DNA of 64,000 bases from 39-52-133 sp036523795 (lineage in GTDB: Bacteria; Pseudomonadota; Gammaproteobacteria; Burkholderiales; Gallionellaceae), in contig DATDDN010000093.1 of the NCBI GenBank assembly GCA_036523795.1, positions 21,691-85,690 of the forward strand, written 5' to 3'. Shown here piece by piece: positions 25,767 to 34,785 of the stretch (position 1 is the first letter of the stretch; every line of letters starts with the position of its first letter). Under the pieces are notes generated by a model that was not told where the DNA came from, made no database searches, and saw only the letters and a program-made list of their open reading frames with translations. The position numbers and the translations under genes were made by a program.

Positions 25767-26153
25767 TCATGTCTTGACTACATCTGCCTTGAGCACCATG
25801 AACAGCATGAGCAAAGCCCCTGACAGCACAGTGATCGTTGCAAGCGAAAGGACAGGCTCGATCCTGGCTTCTGGAACCACATCCCCATAGAGCAGAAACA
25901 GACCGAACAGCATGGTTACGGCACCCGCCTGATGCACGATGAACTGCGCCATGGCGAGGCGGGATTTCTCTGCGCCCAGCCACAATTTATGGATGACTCC
26001 ATATATGAGTGAAACGACGAAGCCGACCAGGTTTATGTGCGCGTGGGTAATGTGCTGCCCGTGATCATGTGTCGCTGCCATAAAGATCCCCAGCCCCATC
26101 CCGGCCGCTGCATAGGCCAGCCCCCACACCAGGTAATGCCTGTCCAGACCCAT
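25767..26153 (-). CDS. Small four-helix membrane protein with conserved-looking histidines
   Basis: A 128-residue protein. ATG 26153 has GGGAG six nt upstream; longer starts lack a ribosome binding site. Four transmembrane helices. The first loop and second helix carry a His cluster (THDHGQHITHAHINL) and further His residues in VIHKLW and FIVHQAG. The spacing recalls a miniature of the subunit I fold of haem-copper oxidases, so it may bind haem or copper. The family is not identified with certainty. It is upstream of the oxidase operon on the same strand, but 500 bp away. Confidence 0.75.
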   Translation of the reverse strand: MGLDRHYLVWGLAYAAAGMGLGIFMAATHDHGQHITHAHINLVGFVVSLIYGVIHKLWLGAEKSRLAMAQFIVHQAGAVTMLFGLFLLYGDVVPEARIEPVLSLATITVLSGALLMLFMVLKADVVKT

Positions 26154-26403
26154 GCTCTGCTCCCTCGCTTGAAGTTGGTTGTGCGTCATTTGCCGAGGCA
26201 ATCGCCCTTCCTCGCCCGGCTGGCCGCCGTTGATGCCCAATGGCATAGCTGTTGGTGCTTGAGTGTCACGCAGGAATCAGGCTGGCGCACTCAGCCACGG
26301 CATGCATTTTGTAATGTGGAAACCCTGCTTTTGGTGGAGGGAAACAAGGTAGAGGATGGCGCGGATGGAGCGAAAATTCCCAGAGAATTTGCGGGATATC
26401 TGC

Positions 26404-26781
26404 TCAGTCCTGCCGGTGTGACAGGATGTCGTCCACGATCGCAGCAATTTCCGTTGTGGTCAATTTGTCCTTCACGATGAAATGATCCGCACCGCATGAC
26501 AACGCCGCATCCCGATATTCCTGCAGGTCGTAGCTGGTGATCACGCAGACTCTCGTATCGGCCAGAACGGACTTGATGGCCTTCGTGATGTCGAGGCCGT
26601 TTGCACCCGGCATCCTGATATCCATGAAGACGAGGTCAGGTCGGCAGGTACGCAGGCAAAGAAACGCTGCTTCCCCATCCGCCGCTTCGACGATATTCAT
26701 GGAAGGGAAAGACCGCGCAAGAATCTGGTGCAATGACTGGCGAAACGCGTCACTGTCATCCACTATTAACGTATTAAACAT
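26404..26781 (-). CDS. Single-domain response regulator
   Basis: A 125-residue CheY-like receiver without an output domain. The start ATG 26781 begins MFNTLIVDDSD, with the acidic pair in place. The phospho-acceptor Asp lies in LVFMDIRMPG, the Thr/Ser and Lys in CVITSYD and FIVKDK. The ribosome binding site is modest (GAGGG). It may take phosphate from the NarX-like or hybrid kinases in the window. There is no kinase partner next to it. Confidence 0.88.
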   Translation of the reverse strand: MFNTLIVDDSDAFRQSLHQILARSFPSMNIVEAADGEAAFLCLRTCRPDLVFMDIRMPGANGLDITKAIKSVLADTRVCVITSYDLQEYRDAALSCGADHFIVKDKLTTTEIAAIVDDILSHRQD

Positions 26782-26881
26782 TGCCCTCGATTCCAGGATT
26801 GGGGGGACACCTGAAATTGCCATCTTCTGTGAAGGTGGATGTCATCTCGTCTTCCGGCAACCGTTCAACAGGAATTTTTCT

Positions 26882-27535
26882 CTAGAGCTCCTTCCGGTAT
26901 TTCCGGTAGTAGCCCAGCACTTTTGGCACGTATTTCCTCGTTTCACGATTGGGCGGAATGCGGTTTCCATGGCTGATGACCGCATTTTCTCCGGCATTGT
27001 AGGCAGCGAGCGCCAGGCTCATGTTATTGTTGAACATGTGCAACAGATCGCGCAGGTATTGCGCCCCGCCTTGCAGGTTCTGCACTGCGTCAAACGAGTT
27101 GGTCACACCATAACGAGTGGCCGTGCCCGGCATGAGCTGCATCAGGCCAACTGCACCAGCCCTGGAAACGACTGTGGGGTCGTAGCGCGACTCAACCGAG
27201 ATGACGGCATGCAGCAGGGCGCTCTCCAGGCCGTAGCGGCGGGCTGCCTCTTCAACGATCTGGTTGTAGCTGGCCTTTCTGACACGCAGATGACGCGTCT
27301 TCGGCACAACTGGAGCCGTGGCCGGTGCAGCCTCCTGCGGTTCGAGCACGACCCTGGCCTGCTCGACAATCAAGGCCTGGTAGCGATCATCCACTGGCAC
27401 ATTGCTCAGGGTCACCGTGCCATCTGCGGCGGTAAAGGCGTACACGCCCTCTGCTGTGGCATCGTCCGCTGCATGCACAACAAGGCCCCATCCTGACAGG
27501 AATTGCAGTAGAAGAATGCACAACAGAGTTTTCAT
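26882..27535 (-). CDS. Lytic transglycosylase (SLT/MltE-type), exported
   Basis: Periplasmic enzyme that cleaves peptidoglycan glycan strands. ATG 27535 begins the signal peptide (KTLLCILLLQFL). The DUF4124-like N-terminal segment (YAFTAADGTVTLSNVP) precedes the SLT domain. The catalytic Glu is in HAVISVESRYDP, followed by GLMQLMPGTA and LALAAYNAGENAV, all classic SLT motifs. Such enzymes often open the wall for secretion machines, which fits its place beside the type II secretion-like cluster. Confidence 0.93.
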   Translation of the reverse strand: MKTLLCILLLQFLSGWGLVVHAADDATAEGVYAFTAADGTVTLSNVPVDDRYQALIVEQARVVLEPQEAAPATAPVVPKTRHLRVRKASYNQIVEEAARRYGLESALLHAVISVESRYDPTVVSRAGAVGLMQLMPGTATRYGVTNSFDAVQNLQGGAQYLRDLLHMFNNNMSLALAAYNAGENAVISHGNRIPPNRETRKYVPKVLGYYRKYRKEL

Positions 27536-27687
27536 CTCGCACCTCGCGTGGAATTTTCCTGATGTGCTTTCAACTCTAGGCAAGGCCTGGATCCATCGCA
27601 ATACACTGGATGCTGTACTACCGAGGGGGGGTGCAATGGCCTCGCTCCCGCAGTCAGAGCTCGGCCGGAGAGAGGTCCTGCTATAAA

Positions 27688-28344
27688 CTATGAAGCCAGC
27701 AAGCCCTTCTCGATGGCGTAGGCGGTCAGCATGGAGGCGTTGTGCAGGTCGAGTTTCTTCATCAGGTTGGAGCGGTGCTTTTCGACCGTCTTGACGCTCA
27801 GGCAGAAATAATCCGCGATGTATTTGTTCGGGTGCCCTTCTGCCACCAGTTTCAGCACCTCACGTTCGCGGTGAGTCAGCGTATCCCAGGTACTGGTTCC
27901 CGTAGTCGCATTCCCGGTGCCCAGGTAACCGGTGATCACCTTGGCCGAGATGTCCGGGCTCAGATAGGATTTTCCGTTCAGCACGCTGCGTATTGCCACG
28001 CGCAGTTCGTCGTGGGTCACGTCCTTGAGGATATAGCCATCCGCTCCGGCACGCAGGCTTGCATGTATATATTCATCGGTCTTGTGTATCGTCAGCACCA
28101 GCACGCGCGTATCCGGGAAACGCCGCTTGATGTCGAGTATCGCCTCGATGCCGTTCATTCCGGGCATGTTGAGATCCATCAGCACCAGATTCGGCGACAG
28201 CGTCCCCACTGCCTGGATCGCATCGCGCCCGTTTGAGGCCTCGCCAACTATCTCGATATCCGTATCCTGGGACAACAAGGCGCGCAAGCCGGCCCGCAGC
28301 AGGGTATGGTCTTCTACAATCAACAGGCGATATTTGCTATTCAC
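27688..28344 (-). CDS. NarL/UhpA-family response regulator
   Basis: A 218-residue two-domain regulator. The receiver has Glu-Asp at IVEDH, the phospho-Asp in VLMDLNMPG, Thr in LVLTIH and Lys in ILKDV. The C-terminal LuxR-type helix-turn-helix is marked by LTHREREVLKLVAEG and CLSVKTVEKHRSNLMKKL. It lies at the downstream end of the secretion cluster, while a matching soluble kinase of the same class lies at the upstream end (38412-39245). The pair probably controls this cluster or the oxidase operon. Confidence 0.93.
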   Translation of the reverse strand: MNSKYRLLIVEDHTLLRAGLRALLSQDTDIEIVGEASNGRDAIQAVGTLSPNLVLMDLNMPGMNGIEAILDIKRRFPDTRVLVLTIHKTDEYIHASLRAGADGYILKDVTHDELRVAIRSVLNGKSYLSPDISAKVITGYLGTGNATTGTSTWDTLTHREREVLKLVAEGHPNKYIADYFCLSVKTVEKHRSNLMKKLDLHNASMLTAYAIEKGLLAS

Positions 28345-28392
28345 GATACACCTCGCTATATGTTTACCAGCGTTTAAACAATACCCCTCTGC

Positions 28393-28923
28393 TCACCTCG
28401 TCCGCCTTGAAGCATAACGTGAAGGCAGGCTCATGAAAACCCACTCAGAATATTTTGTCTTGTCCTCAAACGTAGCATCGGCAGAACTGAAATTATGCTT
28501 CTTGATCGGCTCCTCCTCGGACAGGCTGAACACACCGAAGATTTCCCCACTCGGGCTCTTGAGCAAGCCCCATGTCGAACTACCTGTTATCGGATCATTG
28601 TAGATCTTGCGCAGATAGCGTCTCGTATTCGGTGTGCGAGGATCCTGCAGCAGGTCTTCCAGGCGCATCGGAAAGCGCATCGATCCGGCCTGCGCATGCC
28701 CGGCATACTGGCCAATAGCGTAACGGAATTGGCTGCCGACGAACAATAGCTCCTGTTCTTTTTCACGCCTGACTGACGAGTGCCAGACCTCGCCCACCGC
28801 AGCCAGAGAAACCCCAATGATAACGATGGCAATCAGCATGGCGATATAGGTAAAACCGGCTGCCGCCACCGGAGGCCGCGGCAGATGTCCCGCACACCGG
28901 CATTCTTTTTTCGGGATATTCAT
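28393..28923 (-). CDS. Minor pseudopilin lacking Glu5
   Basis: A 176-residue type IV pilin-like protein. ATG 28923 (MNIPKKECRC) is chosen because it follows the previous stop by 7 bp and leaves a short leader. The prepilin site is AAG|FTYIAMLIAIVIIG. Position +5 is Ala, not the usual Glu, a feature of tip pseudopilins of the GspK type. The globular domain has DPITGSSTWGLL, also seen in the next pseudopilin. It is the last structural gene of the assembly cluster. Confidence 0.85.
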   Translation of the reverse strand: MNIPKKECRCAGHLPRPPVAAAGFTYIAMLIAIVIIGVSLAAVGEVWHSSVRREKEQELLFVGSQFRYAIGQYAGHAQAGSMRFPMRLEDLLQDPRTPNTRRYLRKIYNDPITGSSTWGLLKSPSGEIFGVFSLSEEEPIKKHNFSSADATFEDKTKYSEWVFMSLPSRYASRRTR

Positions 28924-28930
28924 GACTGAT

Positions 28931-29314
28931 TCACCAATTCTTGTACTCCGTACCATCCCGCGCATTGCCCGGCGCACCGCTCCTGACGTCGTACACGCCG
29001 CCCTTTTCCGGCACATCCGGAGGCACGATGATCCAGCTGGACGTGAGGCCGGTAATCGGGTCCAGCGGCAGGCTGCGCAGGTATTTCTTGCTTACCAGCA
29101 TGTCGAGCGTTTCCGGATACTTGCCGTTATCGCCGTAATACTTGTCCAGTGCCTGGCGGGTCAGGGAGAGGTTCTCGCGCAGTATGGTCTCCCTCGAACT
29201 GTCAACGCTATGGAAATAGCGCGGCGCGGCCAGGCTAACCAGCAGCGCGATGATCGCCATCACCACCAGCAGCTCGATCAGGGTAAAGCCTGTGTCTTTG
29301 TCCTGCGACGACAT
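28931..29314 (-). CDS. GspG-like pseudopilin
   Basis: A 127-residue pseudopilin with prepilin motif TG|FTLIELLVVMAIIALLV and Glu5 present. The C-terminal part has the LPLDPITGLTSSW motif and ends KNW, resembling the calcium-site region of major pseudopilins. It lies 14 bp after the next upstream pseudopilin gene. Confidence 0.9.
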   Translation of the reverse strand: MSSQDKDTGFTLIELLVVMAIIALLVSLAAPRYFHSVDSSRETILRENLSLTRQALDKYYGDNGKYPETLDMLVSKKYLRSLPLDPITGLTSSWIIVPPDVPEKGGVYDVRSGAPGNARDGTEYKNW

Positions 29315-29328
29315 GGTTCACTCGCTCC

Positions 29329-29811
29329 TCACCAGTTCCTGTAGCTGATGCCATTCAAGCCAACACCCGGCGACAATGAGTACACGTCGAAGACATCGTC
29401 ACCCTCCTCCGGCGCGTCGCCGCTGCTGGCGTAGCTTCTCTTTCCCCATGTTTCATCATCCGGTTTCTCCGGATCATTGAACATGGGGTCACGCGGAATG
29501 CGTCGCAGGAAATAGATCATCGTTTTCCGGTCCGGATCGCTCTCATCCTGCACCCCATCCACCAGATCCTTGAGCGTGGGGGGGTAGCCGGATTTCAGCA
29601 CCGAGCTCTTCACCCGCCCATCGTCCACGGCCTGCTTGTAGCTATCCAGCGCTGTGCGTATCTGCCGCAAGGCCAGGCGCAGGTCCTGCTCCTTGTCACG
29701 CTGCACCGCTAGCTCGGCCATCGGCAGGGCCATGCTTGCGAGCAAGCCCACTATCGCCACGGTGACGACCAGTTCGATCAATGTGAACCCCGCGTGCATG
29801 CGCATGATCAT
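29329..29811 (-). CDS. GspG/H-like pseudopilin
   Basis: A 160-residue pseudopilin with a very short leader (MIMRMHAG) before FTLIELVVTVAIVGLLA; Glu5 present. The globular part contains IPRDPMFND and ends in SYRNW, similar to the other two. Its start overlaps the secretin stop as ATGA, so it is translationally coupled to it. Confidence 0.9.
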   Translation of the reverse strand: MIMRMHAGFTLIELVVTVAIVGLLASMALPMAELAVQRDKEQDLRLALRQIRTALDSYKQAVDDGRVKSSVLKSGYPPTLKDLVDGVQDESDPDRKTMIYFLRRIPRDPMFNDPEKPDDETWGKRSYASSGDAPEEGDDVFDVYSLSPGVGLNGISYRNW

Positions 29812-32213
29812 TGCACCAGCGTAATGTTGTAGGGATCCGGTGCCGTCAGTGACAATGCTCCTCCCGTGGTGGAGGCCGCACTGAAATTCCTGACCAGAAT
29901 CTGCGAGGACGATGCCGCACTGGTCACTTCGAACACCAGTGTGACGATGCTGCCCCCCGCGCCGCCATCACCGGACGCTCCCGTACCGGAGAGGCCAACC
30001 ATGATTGCTCCATTTTTCTGATTGATCGATTTGATGAGATTGGACTGGGCATTGCTCTGTTTCATCACATCGCCTTCGACCACTTCCACCGCCTTCAGCA
30101 CAGACGGGTCATAGGCCACCTGGAATCCCAGGCTCTTTGCCCCGAGTGGCGCCGAGTTGTTGAGCGTCACGCTGATTCTGTCACCCACCTTCGCCTGGTC
30201 CGGCCCGGCCCAGGACAGCACTACAGGCAACGGCGTCACATCGATAACAGGTTTGTAAGCTGCGCTGGAAGGGCTATTGGCCGGTAGTGGCAGCGCTGCT
30301 CCAGGCGCTCCAGGTGCTCCAGGTGCTCCAGGTGCTGCGGGGGTTGCCGGTACAGCCGGTACAGCCGGTACAGCCGGCACAGTGGCTGCGGGCGGCGCTG
30401 GCGGCGCGGGTGGCGGATTGCTGAAGCCAACGCTGCCCAGCGATTTCATGACGAAAGAATTGCTGCGCAAGGCGGATTCCGTGCCTGACCAATATTCCAC
30501 TTCACGCGCATCGGGGTAGGAATTTCTTCCGACAATGCGCGGCGTGATGGAAAGGAGGATCTCAGACTTGCTCGTATCATCCCTGTGACTGGAGAACAGA
30601 CGCCCGAGGATCGGCAGCTGGCCCAGTCCGGGCACCTTGTCCGCATTTTTGCGGTCCTGATCGTTGATCAGGCCGGCCAGGATCTGTGTTTCCCCATCCC
30701 GCAGGCGCAGCAGGGTGGAGGCGTTGCGCGTGCCGATCTTGTATGCCACCGAGCCGCTGGGGTTGGGTACCGGATCGCCGATGGAACTCACATCAAGATT
30801 GACCTTGATGGAGACGTCATTGTCGAGATGTATCTCCGGCTCGACCTCCAGCTTGATGCCGACATCGAGGTACTGGACGCTGCCGGTCACCACGGGCGTC
30901 CCGGTAGCGAGCGGGGTGACGGCATTGGTGATCACCGGCACACGATCGCCGATCATGACCTTGGCCTTCTCGTGATTGCGCACGCGGATGCGCGGGCTGG
31001 CAAGCAGATTGGTCTTGCTGTCCTGCAGCAACAGGTTCAGCGTCGCGCTCAGCGGACTTGCCAGAAGATCATCACTGCCCAGCGCACGCAGTTGCCCCAG
31101 CGTGGTCACCGTAGTTGGCGTGCTCAGGCTGAAACTGCTCGGCCACTTGATGCCCAGCTGGCTCAGGCGCGAGGTGCTCACTTCTAGCACTTCAACTTCC
31201 AGCATGACTTCGGGGTCTGGCACATCCTGGTCAGCGATCATTTTCTCCGCCAGGCGTATGGCTTCAGGCGTATCGCGCATTACCAGCGAATTGGTCTTTT
31301 CATTGACCAGAATATCCTTGGTCTTGAGCATCGTCTTGAGCATCGTCATCATCTGCTTGGGATCGGCATTGGTGAGGTGAAAGCTCCTGATCTTGAGATC
31401 CTGGTAGTCCTTGAGCTTGGCCGGTGTATTGGGGTAGACAAACACGGTGTTGTCGCTGATGATCTTCTTCTCCAGCTGGCTCTGCAGCAGGATCAGATCG
31501 ATCGCGTCTTCCACCGAGACATCCTTCACGAATATTGAAGTCTTCAGGTCCGGCCGCACATCCTTGTCGAGCAGAACATTGATGCCACTGGTGCGCGACA
31601 GGGCCTCGAACACCATTTTCAGGTTGGCATCCCTGAACTGCAGGGTTATCGGTTTCCTGAACTGCGCCTGCAGTGTAGGCTCGGTCAACAGCGCCTTGGC
31701 TGCCTGCTCTTCGATCTGGCGCTGCAGCAGAATGGCGTGGGCGTTTCTCGGGTTCTCCAGCAGGACGGGCTTGAGTGCTGCACGCGCTTCATCCGTATTG
31801 CCCGCCTTCAGGAAGGCCGCACTCTCCGCAATGATCCGTGCGTGGCGCCGATCCATGTCCAGCACGACAAGGCCTATCCTGGCGGAGCTGCTGTCGGGGT
31901 CAATGCGCAGCGCGTGTTCGTAAATGCCCTGTGCCGCATCGAAATGCTCGTGCTCACGCTCGCTGTTGGCGTCAGCAATCATCTTCTTGACGATCTTCTC
32001 GCGATTGCCCACCAGTGCGGTGCGGAAGGACAGATTTCCGGGATCTGCCTTGCTTGCCTCCACCAGCTTGGCGATCCCTTCATCGTTGTGCCCTTCGTTC
32101 AGCAGCTCCATGCCCTCGTCGTGCAATCGCTGTCCCGCGCAGCCGGCAAGTATGGCCACTGCAAGCAGGAATACCCAGGTGTTGCGCCGGAAGTGCTGAT
32201 TTATCTTGTGCAT
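29808..32213 (-). CDS. Secretin (GspD/MshL-like) lipoprotein with C-terminal cohesin domain
   Basis: An 801-residue outer-membrane secretin. Lipobox AILAGC near the N-terminus. TPR-like helices occupy about residues 25-170. An STN domain (about 180-260) and an N1-type domain come next, with VFVYPNTPAKLKDYQ between them. The secretin core runs from about 330 to 590 (VPVITNAV, LRDGETQILAGLI). After the barrel comes a Pro/Ala/Gly repeat linker encoded by 9-nt tandem repeats, then a cohesin-type domain (about 660-800) with SLGFQVAYDPSVLKAVEVVEGD. Secretin-cohesin fusions occur in some betaproteobacteria, but the partner (dockerin-like) is unknown. Confidence 0.9.
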   Translation of the reverse strand: MHKINQHFRRNTWVFLLAVAILAGCAGQRLHDEGMELLNEGHNDEGIAKLVEASKADPGNLSFRTALVGNREKIVKKMIADANSEREHEHFDAAQGIYEHALRIDPDSSSARIGLVVLDMDRRHARIIAESAAFLKAGNTDEARAALKPVLLENPRNAHAILLQRQIEEQAAKALLTEPTLQAQFRKPITLQFRDANLKMVFEALSRTSGINVLLDKDVRPDLKTSIFVKDVSVEDAIDLILLQSQLEKKIISDNTVFVYPNTPAKLKDYQDLKIRSFHLTNADPKQMMTMLKTMLKTKDILVNEKTNSLVMRDTPEAIRLAEKMIADQDVPDPEVMLEVEVLEVSTSRLSQLGIKWPSSFSLSTPTTVTTLGQLRALGSDDLLASPLSATLNLLLQDSKTNLLASPRIRVRNHEKAKVMIGDRVPVITNAVTPLATGTPVVTGSVQYLDVGIKLEVEPEIHLDNDVSIKVNLDVSSIGDPVPNPSGSVAYKIGTRNASTLLRLRDGETQILAGLINDQDRKNADKVPGLGQLPILGRLFSSHRDDTSKSEILLSITPRIVGRNSYPDAREVEYWSGTESALRSNSFVMKSLGSVGFSNPPPAPPAPPAATVPAVPAVPAVPATPAAPGAPGAPGAPGAALPLPANSPSSAAYKPVIDVTPLPVVLSWAGPDQAKVGDRISVTLNNSAPLGAKSLGFQVAYDPSVLKAVEVVEGDVMKQSNAQSNLIKSINQKNGAIMVGLSGTGASGDGGAGGSIVTLVFEVTSAASSSQILVRNFSAASTTGGALSLTAPDPYNITLVQ
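30297..30384 (-). repeat. Two 9-bp tandem repeat tracts in the secretin linker
   Basis: Direct repeats of CCAGGTGCT (30297-30338, with one variant unit) and of CCGGTACAG (30344-30384). In the minus-strand frame they encode (Gly-Ala-Pro) and (Val-Pro-Ala) units. In-frame units allow length change by slippage without breaking the protein. Confidence 0.85.
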
Positions 32214-32238
32214 GACATGTTCTCCCTGGCGATGGTGT

Positions 32239-32769
32239 TCAAGATGGATTGCCGGTGCTGAGCGACTGCTTGATGTTGAGCGGCAGGTACGTCATTTCCA
32301 CCGTCCCATGATCAAAACGGTCGATGCGGTAGGTGTTGTCGATCACATCTCCCACGCCCACCGTATAGATGTGATCTCCCCTGACCAGCATGATGACTTT
32401 TCCGGAACTGCCCTCGTACAGCCCGAGATAGCTGAACGGCATCGGCGGCGCTGTCGGCGGTGGTGGTGGCGGCGGCGGAAGCGGCTTGGGCGGTGGTGGC
32501 GGCACATACCAGGAGGTGGCACCAAATGCATTGCCGCCCTTGCCCTTCTGTTTGGGTGGCGCCTTCTCCAGCCGTTCCAGCTCGACGCGGTTTTCCTCGG
32601 GTGCGCGCTTTGCAGCGCCATGCGGGCGAGCGGGCTTGGCCGCTTGCTCCGGCTGCGGCGCTTCCCCGGCAACACTGCGCGCGCTGCAGGTCGCCGTCAC
32701 CATCAGCGCCAGCAGCGAACAGCCGAGCAGATGCTTCCTTCCACGCAGGCTGTCGACATGCGGCCTCAT
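32239..32769 (-). CDS. GspC/PilP/MshK-like secretion protein
   Basis: A 176-residue exported protein. A proline-rich stretch (eight or more consecutive Pro near residue 100) is followed by a small HR-type beta-domain, PFSYLGLYEG and IYTVGVGDVIDNTYRIDRF. That domain layout matches the periplasmic linkers that connect the inner-membrane platform to the secretin. Start overlaps the previous gene as ATGA; it ends 25 bp before gspD. Confidence 0.82.
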   Translation of the reverse strand: MRPHVDSLRGRKHLLGCSLLALMVTATCSARSVAGEAPQPEQAAKPARPHGAAKRAPEENRVELERLEKAPPKQKGKGGNAFGATSWYVPPPPPKPLPPPPPPPPTAPPMPFSYLGLYEGSSGKVIMLVRGDHIYTVGVGDVIDNTYRIDRFDHGTVEMTYLPLNIKQSLSTGNPS

Positions 32770-33413
32770 GATGCCTGCCCCAGGTAAAGCACCAGTTTGA
32801 TCCTGGCTTCCACATTCGTATCGCCCACCTTCTGGCGTTCGAACTGCACGTTTTCCAGCGCAACGATGGGAATTGCCCCCGGCAGGTCAGTCAGGAACTG
32901 GCGTATCTGCGGATAGTCTCCCTGCACCCGCAAGGCCATCTGGTAGCGCACCAGCTTGCCCACCTTGTCGCGCGTTGCCTTGTATTCACCGTCGTTCAGC
33001 CTGAGGCCGCTGTGCTCAGCCAGCGCCACCAGCTTTTCCAGCCATTGCGGCGATTTCCATTCGGGCGGAAATTTCCCGTAAAACTCGGCGAGCTGCTCTT
33101 CCGTGCTGAGTCTGGCGCCGTTGAACGACTTTCCGTCGAGTGTGCTCTCCCCATGCAGCGCAGCAGTGCCGCGCTGCAACATGTCCAGCCGCGCCTGCTC
33201 GGGACGAATGGCCGAGAAATAGAACGCCGGGCACATCGCCAGCACGCCGATTGCCAGCACGCCCGGCCAGCCCATGCGGCGCAGCCAGTAGTTCGAAGTC
33301 CAGCGCAGCTGGCGCCAGAATGGCAGCATGGTGACACTGCTCACAGTTGCGCCCGCTATAAGCTCCATGCGCCCTGGCACAAACTGCCTCATCCTGTTGA
33401 TCAGGTGATTCAT
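32766..33413 (-). CDS. PilO/MshJ-like inner-membrane protein
   Basis: A 215-residue bitopic membrane protein with a helix near residue 50-70 (WPGVLAIGVLAMC), a coiled-coil segment and a C-terminal ferredoxin-like domain (YQMALRVQGDYPQIRQFLTDL, typical of PilO). ATG 33413 overlaps the previous stop, so it is preferred over an earlier in-frame start at 33428. Confidence 0.85.
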   Translation of the reverse strand: MNHLINRMRQFVPGRMELIAGATVSSVTMLPFWRQLRWTSNYWLRRMGWPGVLAIGVLAMCPAFYFSAIRPEQARLDMLQRGTAALHGESTLDGKSFNGARLSTEEQLAEFYGKFPPEWKSPQWLEKLVALAEHSGLRLNDGEYKATRDKVGKLVRYQMALRVQGDYPQIRQFLTDLPGAIPIVALENVQFERQKVGDTNVEARIKLVLYLGQAS

Positions 33414-33943
33414 GACTTCTCCACCCACGTTGCCTGCACCACGAAGCGCACCGGTTTGTCCGGATCCTGCAATTGCACATGGTGGCTCTGCAAGTAGACG
33501 GTGCCGAATGCATCGCGATTCTCCAGGCGCTGCACATAATTCAGCATCGCCATCATGTCTTTCGCCTCACCGCTGATCTTGACCAACCGCTTCTCTGTAT
33601 CTGGCTCCAGCGTCAGCAGGGCCACATTCCGGCCTGCGCTGGTTTCCAGCGTCTGAAACAGCCCGCCCCACGGCGTGGTCAGCTGGCGCAGCACTTCATT
33701 GGCGCGTTTAACCTCCAGCGCCAGCGCGGCCGCCGCGCGGTCGCTGGACGGCCCGCGCTGCGCCAGATGTTCGTTCTTTCCAGCCCGCGCTTCCAGCACA
33801 TCGGCCTGGGTGTTCAGGCTGCGGTAATACATGCCGCTGGCCAGCAGCAGCAACAGCGCCAAGGCAAACAGCAGCAGGCCTTCCACCGGAAAAGCCTGCA
33901 CGCTGCGCTGATAATCGAGACGAAGTTCGGACATGATGTTCAC
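33410..33943 (-). CDS. PilN/MshI-C-like inner-membrane protein
   Basis: A 177-residue bitopic protein: a short cytoplasmic tail (LRLDYQRS), one helix (LLLFALALLLLLASG), a coiled coil and a small alpha-beta domain (VKISGEAKDMMAMLNYVQRL). This matches PilN. The start is GTG 33943, overlapping the previous stop as GTGA; an ATG at 33934 is an alternative. Confidence 0.85.
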   Translation of the reverse strand: MNIMSELRLDYQRSVQAFPVEGLLLFALALLLLLASGMYYRSLNTQADVLEARAGKNEHLAQRGPSSDRAAAALALEVKRANEVLRQLTTPWGGLFQTLETSAGRNVALLTLEPDTEKRLVKISGEAKDMMAMLNYVQRLENRDAFGTVYLQSHHVQLQDPDKPVRFVVQATWVEKS

Positions 33944-34785
33944 CCACTCAGCGCGCTGGCAAAGCGCCCTTCATACGCGTCGGCCAGATCCGGGCGCAGC
34001 AACGGCTGCAGATAACGGAATTGCCAATGTCCGCTTTCCGGCAGTGCGTCCTCTTCCAGCTCGGGAGCCCACAGGAAGACTGTCGTGCTCTCCTCCTGAG
34101 CTTCGGCCAGCAAGGCCGCCCGTTCCAGCTGCAGCGACAATGTGTCGCGCCAGTCGTTGCCGATGCGCATGCTGCGCACACTGGTCCAGCGTCCTTGCTG
34201 CAACAGGGCCAGGCACAGGCTGCCCGGCTCATACAGGGCAAACCATGCACTGCAATCCTGCAGGACATGGCGGCAGTTGTTGTACGCCGCCATCAGGTGC
34301 GGCTGGATCGACTTGAGCGCAATGCCGTTGCGCTGGAACACGCCGCGCAACCCGTCCAGCAGGCGCGTGTCCACCGCGCTGGCCAGCTGGGCGAGCTGTG
34401 GACGCTCCGGGCTCAGGCGCAGTTCCCACTGCTCGACATCGGCCCCGTATTGCTGGTGGAAGCAGTGGCGCGCGTAGGCCTGTTCTTCCGCAGCATCGGT
34501 CAGCATCTCGCTCCATGGCACCATGGTGTAGCGCGAAAAATGATTGGACAGAATCACCCTGCCCGACATCCTGGCGCCGGATAATTGCGCCAGCTGCGCA
34601 TCCAGCGCCCTGAGCGCCGCATCCCACGGCACGACATCGCCATCGCCGCCCGGGCAATCCACCACACTCTTGAGCGCCACGCTGCAACGCGGGCCGCGCC
34701 CGCCCAGCCCCCACTCCAGGCGGACCAGTGCCAGCTGCTCCGGCGCCAGAACCACGCGCAGTTCGTTACGCCACAAAAGTGACAC
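33940..34785 (-). CDS. PilM/GspL-like cytoplasmic protein
   Basis: About 281 residues. Start GTG 34785, with AGGAG seven nt upstream and inside the 3' end of the ATPase gene (20-bp overlap). The order ATPase, this gene, PilN-like, PilO-like suggests an actin-like PilM/GspL-N role in recruiting the ATPase to the membrane. Motif support is weak: an N-terminal strand pattern (ELRVVLAPEQLALVRLEW) and a repeat of beta-alpha units. Function by position more than by sequence. Confidence 0.7.
   Translation of the reverse strand: MSLLWRNELRVVLAPEQLALVRLEWGLGGRGPRCSVALKSVVDCPGGDGDVVPWDAALRALDAQLAQLSGARMSGRVILSNHFSRYTMVPWSEMLTDAAEEQAYARHCFHQQYGADVEQWELRLSPERPQLAQLASAVDTRLLDGLRGVFQRNGIALKSIQPHLMAAYNNCRHVLQDCSAWFALYEPGSLCLALLQQGRWTSVRSMRIGNDWRDTLSLQLERAALLAEAQEESTTVFLWAPELEEDALPESGHWQFRYLQPLLRPDLADAYEGRFASALSG

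Noticed and set aside
28923..29016. Longer N-terminus for the Glu5-less pseudopilin
   Set aside because: The extra 31 residues would overlap the previous gene, lack a ribosome binding site and give an unusually long leader.
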